Shown piece by piece: positions 15,786 through 23,599 of a stretch of DNA of 25,698 nucleotides. The notes below the pieces were generated by a model. That model had not been told where the DNA came from and searched no databases. It saw only the letters and a list, made by a program, of their open reading frames with translations. A program made the translations under genes and the position numbers. Within the stretch, counting starts at the first letter, position 1, and every line of letters starts with the position of its first letter. Origin of the DNA: CAZEER01 sp964511215. GTDB lineage: Bacteria > Fidelibacterota > Marinisomatia > Marinisomatales > UBA1611. The stretch covers positions 1 to 25,698 of the forward strand of contig CAZEER010000028.1 in NCBI GenBank assembly GCA_964511215.1, given 5' to 3'.

Positions 15786-16913
15786 ATGAGAAATACTTTA
15801 AGTATCATATTTGTTTTTCTTGCAATAGGGTGTGAGCCTTTTGTTACTGAATTCTCTGATTCTGAAGATCCATTAACTTTCAAAGCCACTGCTATTCCAG
15901 ATTCATCAAATATATATTTGGGTGGAAATATCAAAGTTGTATCCTGGAACATACGTTTTGGAATAGGGAGGTTTCCTTTCTTTGGTGACTCATGTGGAGA
16001 TCAGGTAATTGTAGAAAATCAAGATTTAGAGGATAATATGTCAGCCATTGCCACCAAAATCAATGAAATGAACGCTGATGTTGTACTCTTGCAAGAGGTT
16101 GATATAGAGTCCAAAAGAACTGGGTATTTAAATCAGGTGCAATACCTTTTGGATAATACCTATTTGAACTACGCGGTTTATGCGTCTATGTGGGAGGTAG
16201 ATTTTGTGCCATCTCATGGTCTAGGTAGGGTTAACACAGGAAATGCAATTCTATCAAAGTATGATTTAACTGATGGAGAAAGAATTAAACTTGCTTTGAG
16301 AACTGATCATGAGGACTCATTGGAAGAATATTTTTACCTAAGACGCAATATTCTCAAAGTAAATATCCCAGCGCTCCAGCAAGGAGAAAAAAACTTATTT
16401 GCGGTTAATATTCATGCGACTGCATTTGCAACAGATGACACAAAACAAAAGCATATTGATAAATATATAGAAGAACTAAATATTATAAATACAAATGGTG
16501 ATATTTTTGTTTCAGGTGGTGATTTAAATTCAGTCCCTCCAGGTTCTTCAATAGACTTTTGCGATAAAGATAAGTGTGATGAAGATGATAGTACATATGT
16601 CGGAGATCATGTTAGCCACAGAGAAGGAAGTTATTTTAATAATTTTACTGATGAGCCTAATATACTTTCTCCCTTATATAATGATTATCAGCCTGCTATT
16701 GATGCGGAATCGTATAATCTAGAGGATCATTTTACGCATGCGCCAGTTACAAGTATGATTGATGATTCAACATTTACGTTACATGATCGAAAACTGGACT
16801 ATCTCTTTACTAATGGGTCATGGGATCCTGGATCAGGTAATACGCACCAAGACTTATGGGAATTGAGCGATCATATGCCAGTAAGTGCGGATTTTATACC
16901 AATTAATGAGTAG
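15786..16913 (+). CDS. Lipoprotein of the endonuclease/exonuclease/phosphatase (EEP) superfamily
   Basis: 375 residues. The signal peptide has lipobox LAIGC (Cys16), so the enzyme is predicted to be membrane-anchored outside the cytoplasm. The EEP fold motifs appear in order: VVSWNIRFG (Asn55), LLQEVD (metal-binding Glu104), GNAILSK, VNIHATAF, GGDLNSVPPG (Asp and Asn), LDYLFTNG and a closing LSDHMPVSADF (Asp-His). All metal and catalytic residues expected of a Mg-dependent phosphodiesterase or phosphatase are present. A cysteine- and acid-rich insertion (FCDKDKCDEDD) lies after the DLN motif. The substrate cannot be told from sequence; family members act on nucleic acids, phospholipids or inositol phosphates. 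It starts 2 nt after arsC with AAGGA inside the arsC end, so the two are almost certainly co-transcribed. Confidence 0.88.
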   Translation: MRNTLSIIFVFLAIGCEPFVTEFSDSEDPLTFKATAIPDSSNIYLGGNIKVVSWNIRFGIGRFPFFGDSCGDQVIVENQDLEDNMSAIATKINEMNADVVLLQEVDIESKRTGYLNQVQYLLDNTYLNYAVYASMWEVDFVPSHGLGRVNTGNAILSKYDLTDGERIKLALRTDHEDSLEEYFYLRRNILKVNIPALQQGEKNLFAVNIHATAFATDDTKQKHIDKYIEELNIINTNGDIFVSGGDLNSVPPGSSIDFCDKDKCDEDDSTYVGDHVSHREGSYFNNFTDEPNILSPLYNDYQPAIDAESYNLEDHFTHAPVTSMIDDSTFTLHDRKLDYLFTNGSWDPGSGNTHQDLWELSDHMPVSADFIPINE

Positions 16914-16924
16914 GAGGTAACATA

Positions 16925-17755
16925 ATGAAAAACAAAATCATACTTTTACTGATTATTAATTCATTCTTATTTAGTGAATCTCAAATATGGAATTCTCATT
17001 CTGCTCATGTTTTGCCAGTAAAACGTTGGGAAATGGGTATGTTTCAACCTCTTCGATATGGTTATAGTGAAAATATGGAGTACAGCACCCATCCCTTATG
17101 GTATTTTATCATGCCCAATATAGCCTTTAAGCAAGCACAGGGTACTTTTGGTAATTTTGCTATTGCTAGAAAATTGGGACTGTTTTATCCGACGCCTATA
17201 CTAAATATGGTTGCTAAAGAAGGTGTAGGTGGTTTAATTGATCCTACTATAACTATGCCTCCGATGTTAGGGATTTCAGCAACAATGTTATTTACAAGAC
17301 TCAACTCAAAGAAAAATATGGAGTTGACATTTAATATTGGTCTTGACTATGGTGCAAGTCTTGGAGAAGTAGATCCAAGATCCAATATTGATTTACCGCT
17401 CATTTACCATAGACTAGGTATTTTTTATAATACATGGGGATTGCACACTGGTATGGATATCGAAAGGTATCTTACAAAAACAATCCATGTATTAATTGAT
17501 TTTGATTTACGCCTATTACCAGGAATAGTTGATGCACAGACCGATCCAGATTTTGATAAACTTCTAGGAGAATATTCTTTAGAGAATAAATTGCTTCTTA
17601 TATGGAATAAATCCGAACGTTTTAGAATATTAACAGGGTATAAGTTTGTTAATGGTAAATATCCATATGGGACAGATATGCGTATACTTCCCTATATACC
17701 TAAAATGGAACAATGGATTCCTATGATAGAATTACAGTGGGCGGGATCAAGATAA
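16925..17755 (+). CDS. Predicted outer-membrane beta-barrel protein, unknown function
   Basis: 276 residues with a signal peptide (MKNKIILLLIINSFLFSES) and many alternating polar/hydrophobic segments rich in Tyr, Trp and Gly, as in outer-membrane barrels; it ends near a strand-like MIELQWAGSR. A strong Shine-Dalgarno (GGAGG at about 16913) precedes the ATG, and the gap to the EEP gene is only 11 nt, so it probably belongs to the same operon. I do not recognise a family. Gly-rich stretches (EGVGGLIDPTITMPPM) lie between predicted strands. Confidence 0.75.
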   Translation: MKNKIILLLIINSFLFSESQIWNSHSAHVLPVKRWEMGMFQPLRYGYSENMEYSTHPLWYFIMPNIAFKQAQGTFGNFAIARKLGLFYPTPILNMVAKEGVGGLIDPTITMPPMLGISATMLFTRLNSKKNMELTFNIGLDYGASLGEVDPRSNIDLPLIYHRLGIFYNTWGLHTGMDIERYLTKTIHVLIDFDLRLLPGIVDAQTDPDFDKLLGEYSLENKLLLIWNKSERFRILTGYKFVNGKYPYGTDMRILPYIPKMEQWIPMIELQWAGSR

Positions 17756-17773
17756 TAATTTAATCTAAGCATC

Positions 17774-18640
17774 TTGACTAGATTATTTTTTATTATTCTA
17801 TTCATACACTATTCTTGTTCTAAAGAAGATATACAATTAATTAATAATATTACACTAGATTGTATAGAATCAGAACCATTGGATAATTTAGTGCTTGAAA
17901 ACCCTTATTATATTGGTACTATTACTCCGACAAAGAAATATCCGCCATTTAGTAAGAAACTTGACGTTTACGGTATAACTCTGGTCGCAAGTGAAGATGT
18001 TTCCAATAAATTTGTTGAAGGTGTAGCAAAAACCATTGAAGAAATATTTGTAACTAATGCAATAACAGATACCCTTAAACAAAAGGAAATCCTTACAAAT
18101 CTTTATAGATATAAAACTATCATTCCATTATTTTATGGGGAAGATTGGTATGATCGCCTCAATGATGACGATAAAGTCCAATTTGAATTACTATCTGATC
18201 AATATAGTTTATGCGATATTATTATGGAAGGTATTGAAAATCCAGTAATGGAAGTTGTGGAACATATTCTTCACCATATCACAGATATTGGATTGCACTA
18301 TACTTACCCTGGAGAATGGGGACTGAGTACATCATCTAGCTTGTTGGATGTTACCCACGAAGCCATATCAAAAAATTATTATAATATTGATCAGTATAAT
18401 AATGAAATCATTGATGCAGGTATAAGAAATCGTATTATTCTTCAAGAATATGCATATTGGATTATCTACACTTCATGGGATTTGCGTAACCAATATGGAC
18501 CTAGTCGAAGTGAATGGTCTCTATTTACTAGAGGAGAACTGCAGGCTAATCTCAAGGGTTCGTATACTCTTTTTCAAGAAACTATACCGTATGTCATGAC
18601 ATGTCCGACAAAAGAAACACTTGATTTATTTTTGGAATAA
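17774..18640 (+). CDS. Predicted lipoprotein with HxxHH motif, unknown function
   Basis: 288 residues starting at a TTG, with only a weak ribosome binding site; this start yields a lipoprotein-like signal (MTRLFFIILFIHYSC, lipid Cys15) with a non-ideal lipobox, and no good in-frame ATG exists until far downstream. The central segment VVEHILHHITDIGLHYTYPG contains clustered His and acidic residues that could bind metal, but I cannot assign it to a known hydrolase family. Tyr/Trp-rich segments follow (YAYWIIYTSWDLR). It lies 18 nt after the outer-membrane protein gene, probably in the same operon as arsC and the EEP lipoprotein. Confidence 0.7.
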   Translation: MTRLFFIILFIHYSCSKEDIQLINNITLDCIESEPLDNLVLENPYYIGTITPTKKYPPFSKKLDVYGITLVASEDVSNKFVEGVAKTIEEIFVTNAITDTLKQKEILTNLYRYKTIIPLFYGEDWYDRLNDDDKVQFELLSDQYSLCDIIMEGIENPVMEVVEHILHHITDIGLHYTYPGEWGLSTSSSLLDVTHEAISKNYYNIDQYNNEIIDAGIRNRIILQEYAYWIIYTSWDLRNQYGPSRSEWSLFTRGELQANLKGSYTLFQETIPYVMTCPTKETLDLFLE

Positions 18641-18667
18641 TTAATATCAAACTCCCTATAAAGTTAT

Positions 18668-19627
18668 ATGCATATACTAAGAAAAGATATCATCCAAAAA
18701 ATCTTAAAGAAACTTGATTTAGTACCTTTAATAGAGAAAGGTTTTATAGCTTATTCCCAAGGACGATCCATTGTACCTCCAGTAGGAGAATTAACTTTCA
18801 AGAATCCTCCAGGGGATGTACATATTAAATATGGATATATTCTTGGCGAATCTTATTATGTTATTAAAATTGCATCGGGATTTTGGGAAAATGATAAATA
18901 TGGTATCCCAAATGGTCAAGGGATGATGCTTGTATTTGATCAAAATACTGGCGAACCAAAGGCAATTTTACTTGATGAGGCAATTCTGACAGATATAAGA
19001 ACGGCAATCGCAGGGCAGATATGTGCACAAAAATTTGCAAATGATATTCATCATATAGGTGTCTTAGGAACTGGCTTACAAGCTAGGATGCAGGTTGAAT
19101 ATTTATCGAGTGTAACAAAATGTCGAGATGTTATTGCCTGGGGAAGAAATATTGAGAAAGTTGAAAAATATAAGATTGATATGAAAAAAATAGGGTTTAG
19201 TGTAGCAATGGCTAAGTCTACCCAAGAATTAGCAGAACAATGTAATATAATTATAACTACAACTGCGAGTATGGATCCTCTCCTTTTTTATGAGGGTATA
19301 CTACCGGGTACGCATATTACAGCGATGGGTTCTGATGTTATTGGTAAAAGGGAATTGGGAACAGGAATGCTAGGAATGGCGGATCTTATAATTGCTGATA
19401 GTATATCTCAATGTCAAGAAAGAGGGGAGATTGCCTATGCATTAAGTAATAATGACATATCACATAAACAAATTATTGAGCTTGGTGACGTATTGTCTGG
19501 TACGCATCCAGGTCGTAAAAATACCAAGCAAATAACAATAGCAGATCTTACAGGGGTTGCTGTGCAGGACATCCAAATTGCAACCGCAGTTTTTGAATAT
19601 TATCTGGAGCATAAAAATGAAATTTGA
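18668..19627 (+). CDS. Ornithine cyclodeaminase / mu-crystallin family NAD(P)-dependent enzyme
   Basis: 319 residues, full length. Family features: a Lys in YYVIKIAS (about residue 67), the Arg-Thr pair in DIRTAIAG (111-116), the Rossmann loop GVLGTGLQA (131-139), the acidic residue after AMGSD, and a C-terminal DLTGVAVQDI. Members include ornithine cyclodeaminase, alanine dehydrogenase, ketimine reductase and delta-1-pyrroline-2-carboxylate reductase, and sequence alone does not choose between them. The next gene, a PLP aminotransferase, overlaps its end by 11 nt, so the two likely act on linked amino or imino acid steps. Confidence 0.9.
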   Translation: MHILRKDIIQKILKKLDLVPLIEKGFIAYSQGRSIVPPVGELTFKNPPGDVHIKYGYILGESYYVIKIASGFWENDKYGIPNGQGMMLVFDQNTGEPKAILLDEAILTDIRTAIAGQICAQKFANDIHHIGVLGTGLQARMQVEYLSSVTKCRDVIAWGRNIEKVEKYKIDMKKIGFSVAMAKSTQELAEQCNIIITTTASMDPLLFYEGILPGTHITAMGSDVIGKRELGTGMLGMADLIIADSISQCQERGEIAYALSNNDISHKQIIELGDVLSGTHPGRKNTKQITIADLTGVAVQDIQIATAVFEYYLEHKNEI

Positions 19628-20729
19628 ACAATTTGAATTAGAAAGAAATCAATCACTTTTTGAAAATGAAGTAGATTATAATTTATCTGAAAGTGGTGTT
19701 CATCCTTTAAAATTATCTGAAATTCTTTTAAAAGATGAGCAAGAACAGATATTAGAAACAGAGTTATTCTATGGTTATACCAATGGTACTCCAGAATTAC
19801 GGCAGAGAGTAGCGGATATTTATAATATAGATTTTTCTATTGATAATGTTTTGATTACTTCTGGGTCAGCAGAGGCAAATTTTCTATCTGTTATGACACA
19901 ATTAGATCCTGGAGATGAAATAGTTTATATGGTGCCTAATTATCTTCAAATTGGTCATTTAGCTAGGAGTTTTGGTATTAATGTTAAAAATCTTCCAATC
20001 AGACAAGAAAATGGGTGGCAGTGGGACTTAGATGAATTAAGAAACTTGGTCACTAATAAAACGAAGATGATTGCAGTGTGTAACCCCAATAATCCAACGG
20101 GGGCATTAATGACTGATGAAATAATGGATGGTGTTATTTCAATTGCGCAGAATGTAGACTGTTGGTTACTGTCTGATGAAGTATATAGAGGTGCCGAGTT
20201 AAATGGAATAGAATGTCGTTCTTTTGCTGGTGCTACGGAAAAAACAATAGTAAATGCAGGTTTGTCTAAGGCTTATAGTCTCCCAGGTCTACGTCTTGGT
20301 TGGAGCGTAGGTTCTAAAGATTATATAGAAAGGGCCTGGTCTTTTCATGATTTTACCGTTATCAATGTTGCTTATTTAAGTGACTGGGTGGCATCGAGAG
20401 TTCTTAAATACAGCCGCCGAATGGCAATCTTGAATAGAACAAAAGAGCATTTAAATCATAATCTTGATATGCTTTTGGATTGGGCAGATGCTCACTCTGC
20501 TATTACACTTTCCCGTCCGGAGGCAGGTGCGATTACCTTCGCAAAACTCAATCTAAATATGAATTCGGAAGACTTTGTAATTAATTTAAGAGACAACTAT
20601 AGTGTATTACTGACTGCTGGGAAATGGCATGGACTAGAAGGCTATATTCGCTTTGGTTATGGTACACCTACGAATTATGTAGAGAGTGGTTTAGATAGAA
20701 TAACCAAATACTTTAATAGCCTAAAATAA
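19617..20729 (+). CDS. PLP-dependent class I/II aminotransferase
   Basis: 370 residues. The ATG at 19617 is preferred to an open frame reaching 19557 because GGAG lies just upstream and the protein begins naturally there; this gives an 11-nt overlap with the cyclodeaminase-family gene, typical of translational coupling. Fold type I markers: GYTNGTPELR (53-62), TSGSAEANF (81-89), CNPNNPTG (155-162), PLP-ring Asp in LSDEVYRG (Asp187), Schiff-base Lys in NAGLSKAYSLPGLRLGW (Lys218), and a carboxylate-binding Arg near GYIRFGYG. All key residues are present. The substrate is not determinable; the pairing suggests an amino acid interconversion or a catabolic pathway via cyclic imines. Confidence 0.9.
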   Translation: MKFEQFELERNQSLFENEVDYNLSESGVHPLKLSEILLKDEQEQILETELFYGYTNGTPELRQRVADIYNIDFSIDNVLITSGSAEANFLSVMTQLDPGDEIVYMVPNYLQIGHLARSFGINVKNLPIRQENGWQWDLDELRNLVTNKTKMIAVCNPNNPTGALMTDEIMDGVISIAQNVDCWLLSDEVYRGAELNGIECRSFAGATEKTIVNAGLSKAYSLPGLRLGWSVGSKDYIERAWSFHDFTVINVAYLSDWVASRVLKYSRRMAILNRTKEHLNHNLDMLLDWADAHSAITLSRPEAGAITFAKLNLNMNSEDFVINLRDNYSVLLTAGKWHGLEGYIRFGYGTPTNYVESGLDRITKYFNSLK

Positions 20730-20844
20730 TCAAAGAAAAATAGTTTAAGTGAAAAAATTGCAAGAAACGATCATAAATTTGTTGAAAGTTATATTCTAAC
20801 AATTCGGACACTGAAAATTTAATTTTTAATCTTTAAATTGTTCT

Positions 20845-21507
20845 ATGGCAGGATTTAAGGCACACATGGCATTTGGTATGTTAGCGGGTTTTTCTTGGAC
20901 AGTTTTTTCATTATTTCTAGCATTGATATCATTCTGGTTTGCGCCAATTGTTTTTATAGCTGGACTCTTTGGCTCCTTTTTGCCTGACCTTGACAGTGAC
21001 ACAGGAAAACCCGTAAAAATTTTATTAATATCGTCTGGTTTGTTTTGTGCAGTGATAGCTGGTGTATATCTATATGAAATTAATGAGACTGATATAAAGT
21101 TATTTATTTTATATACACTGGGTGCATTTTTATTTGTATACTTTGTTCTTGGTGGAATTTTCAAAAAACTCACTCACCATCGTGGAATTTTCCACTCAAT
21201 TCCAGCTGCGCTACTGTCATCACTATTGATCCTTGCTATTTTAAATAATTTTAATCTAGCCTTAACCACAAAAATGGCAATTAGTCTTGCGGTAGGGATT
21301 GGCTATCTATCACATCTAATACTTGATGAGCTAAATTCAGTAGTGAATTTGAAAGGGATCCCTTTTGTCCCTAATAAATCCAGTGGATCTGCGTTGAAAA
21401 TGTACTCAAATAATCGTATCGTTACATTATTTGTATATATTTCTGTGATTTTTTTGGGGTATTATAATTTTGAAAATATTAATAGCTTCTTTAGTGTCAT
21501 CTTTTAA
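20845..21507 (+). CDS. YdjM-like membrane-bound metal-dependent hydrolase family protein
   Basis: 220 residues, four to six predicted membrane segments. Motifs of the YdjM/LexA-binding inner membrane-associated hydrolase family are in order: an early His in FKAHMAFG, FLPDLDSD (Asp48, Asp50, Asp52), HHRGIFHSIP, and SHLILDELNS. These His/Asp residues would bind metal at the membrane face. Activity has not been well defined for the family. It is preceded by 115 nt of AT-rich non-coding sequence and has no obvious Shine-Dalgarno. Confidence 0.87.
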   Translation: MAGFKAHMAFGMLAGFSWTVFSLFLALISFWFAPIVFIAGLFGSFLPDLDSDTGKPVKILLISSGLFCAVIAGVYLYEINETDIKLFILYTLGAFLFVYFVLGGIFKKLTHHRGIFHSIPAALLSSLLILAILNNFNLALTTKMAISLAVGIGYLSHLILDELNSVVNLKGIPFVPNKSSGSALKMYSNNRIVTLFVYISVIFLGYYNFENINSFFSVIF

Positions 21508-21539
21508 TAAATATTTTTATATAAAGTTAGGATAGAACA

Positions 21540-22829
21540 ATGAATCGTTTTCATACCATAATAGCCTCTCTTATTATTCCAATTATAACTCCTTTATACT
21601 CCCAAGATTCTTTTGAAGAATTTCTAAAACAACAGCGACAGGCTCAGCAACAGGCTTTTGAAGATGAACAAACTGAATTTAAAAATTATGTTGCAGAAGT
21701 TACGGCTCAATATGATGACTATGAGAAACAACAACAGAGAGAATTTGAAGAATTTAAAAAAGCTGTTGAGGAGAAATGGCAAAATTTTAAGTCTCCTTCC
21801 AATAAGGAGTATGTAGAATATGATTCTGACTTGGACTCGAGGGCATCCGTTGATTTTGAAAAGGGTGAAGTTACTATAGAAGTCATTATTGAAGATGAGT
21901 CACCTAAGCCCGTGCCTGTTATTAAAAAAACAGAAAAAAATACGAAACAGAAATCGCTAAAAGACATTGCAAAAAAAACTGGGACACCTGCAAAAGAACC
22001 CAAGCCAGTTATGGTGAAGAAATCACCTCAAAAAATGAAAGAGGTCTCAGAAAAAAAAATACAGAAAAAATTAATTGATATTTTAAAGGCAAAGGGAGAC
22101 AATGGAAAGCCAATGCTGAATAAGCAAATAGCAGATAAAAAAGGTAAGAGTGTTACTCCTGAAACTGCGAAAAAATATGCAGCACAGTTGGTCTCTACTG
22201 CTCCTGTTAAACAAAAATCTTATAAAGCAAAAGATGGTAAAAAGAGAACGGTCTATACAGTCAAAGTTCCTATGAAGTCTGACCATATCAACACCAGGGC
22301 AGAAGAGTATAAAAAGGAAGTACTGAAACAAAGTAAAAGGTTTAAAATTGATCCGATTATTGCCTTTGCAGTGATGGAAACTGAGTCCGCATTTAACCCA
22401 AAGGCTAAGTCACACATTCCAGCATATGGTCTCATGCAGCTTGTCCCTAAAAGTGGTGCAAGAGACGCATATTTATATGTATACAAGAAAGATAAGTTTA
22501 TTAGTGGAGACTATCTTTATAAACCGATAAATAATATTGAATTGGGTTGTGCATACTTATCCAAAATCAGACACCAGTATTTCAAATCAATTAAGGATGA
22601 TGAACGAGCGTATATTTGTGCAATCCCAGCTTATAATACTGGTATAGGTAATGTCGCAAAAGCTTTGACAGGAAAAACAAAATTGAAGCCTGCATCAGCG
22701 AAGGCTAATTCGATGACTCCAAAACAATTATATAATAAGCTACATAAAGATTTAAAATACAAAGAAGCTCGAGACTATCTTGAGAGAGTTTGGACTAGAA
22801 AAGATAAATATGCTGGGATGCTTAACTAA
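21540..22829 (+). CDS. MltC-like membrane-bound lytic murein transglycosylase
   Basis: 429 residues. Signal peptide (to about residue 21, ending PLYSQ); Gln/Glu-rich helical region; an MltC N-terminal-type domain with SNKEYVEYDSDLDSR and VDFEKGEVTIEVI (about 80-120); a long Lys-rich linker (about 125-180); then a C-terminal SLT lysozyme-like domain (about 255-429). The catalytic Glu is in METESAFNP (Glu282), followed by the GLMQLVP motif and AYNTG. The enzyme cleaves peptidoglycan between MurNAc and GlcNAc to give anhydro products in the periplasm. E. coli MltC is a lipoprotein, whereas no lipobox Cys is seen here. AGGA lies just upstream of the ATG. Confidence 0.9.
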   Translation: MNRFHTIIASLIIPIITPLYSQDSFEEFLKQQRQAQQQAFEDEQTEFKNYVAEVTAQYDDYEKQQQREFEEFKKAVEEKWQNFKSPSNKEYVEYDSDLDSRASVDFEKGEVTIEVIIEDESPKPVPVIKKTEKNTKQKSLKDIAKKTGTPAKEPKPVMVKKSPQKMKEVSEKKIQKKLIDILKAKGDNGKPMLNKQIADKKGKSVTPETAKKYAAQLVSTAPVKQKSYKAKDGKKRTVYTVKVPMKSDHINTRAEEYKKEVLKQSKRFKIDPIIAFAVMETESAFNPKAKSHIPAYGLMQLVPKSGARDAYLYVYKKDKFISGDYLYKPINNIELGCAYLSKIRHQYFKSIKDDERAYICAIPAYNTGIGNVAKALTGKTKLKPASAKANSMTPKQLYNKLHKDLKYKEARDYLERVWTRKDKYAGMLN

Positions 22830-22920
22830 GTTCGAATATTTACAATAAATGTTGCTAATGAGTTGTTTGGCTTGAGCATAAAGTTAAACGAATAAAAATT
22901 GAATAAAAAAGGAAGTGGAT

Positions 22921-23580
22921 ATGTTTTTTAAGATAATTCTATGCATTATTTCATCAATTATTAGCCTTAATGCTCAATCGATCAATTCGTTATTGAGTGC
23001 TGGCCCAAAGATTCAGCACAAAGTCTCTGTAGGTGCCTATAAACCTCCCGATATCGATAGTGGTATGAATTTAGGTTATGGATATTATCGATTTATTGAT
23101 GAGTCAGTATCCATTGGATTTGCAGTAGACTTATTTAAAACTAATTACAAGAAGATGTCTGAGGTTGGTGTTGCTGATACTACCGGGCTGGGGCAGACAA
23201 TATCAACACAACAGGTAGAGGTGGATATGACATCCTACCTTTTTCCTTTGATGGGAAGTGTCAAGATTGGTTTGCCTATTGAGATGGGTTCGTTCTTACC
23301 CTATAGCAATCTTTCATTGGGGTGGAATAATCTATTTAATAATGAAACAAATTATGTAACTCAAGAACAGAAATTTAGATTCTTCAATGGGTTTGGATGG
23401 GTTCTTGGAGTTGGGGCTAGAATGGACCTTGGTGACAAGTCAAGTGTGGGTCTTGAAACATACTATAGAAGTGCAAAAATGAAAGCTAATGTAGATGAAA
23501 CCGAAGCTGGTCTACCAGTGTTTGATGAATTAGATATGACAGGGTTTGGTGTACAGGTTGGTTTATTCATGAATATGTAA
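22921..23580 (+). CDS. Predicted outer-membrane beta-barrel protein
   Basis: 219 residues from the ATG at 22921, chosen over the GTG at 22915 because AAGGA is spaced correctly from it. Signal peptide (MFFKIILCIISSIISLNAQS), then alternating strand patterns with Gly and aromatic residues (GYGYYRFIDESVSIGFAVD, LGVGARMDLGDKSSVGLET) and a C-terminal strand VQVGLFMNM. The size and pattern fit an 8-strand outer-membrane barrel of the type frequent in FCB bacteria. No specific function is recognised. Confidence 0.8.
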   Translation: MFFKIILCIISSIISLNAQSINSLLSAGPKIQHKVSVGAYKPPDIDSGMNLGYGYYRFIDESVSIGFAVDLFKTNYKKMSEVGVADTTGLGQTISTQQVEVDMTSYLFPLMGSVKIGLPIEMGSFLPYSNLSLGWNNLFNNETNYVTQEQKFRFFNGFGWVLGVGARMDLGDKSSVGLETYYRSAKMKANVDETEAGLPVFDELDMTGFGVQVGLFMNM

Positions 23581-23599
23581 AATTTTTGGAGAAATATTT

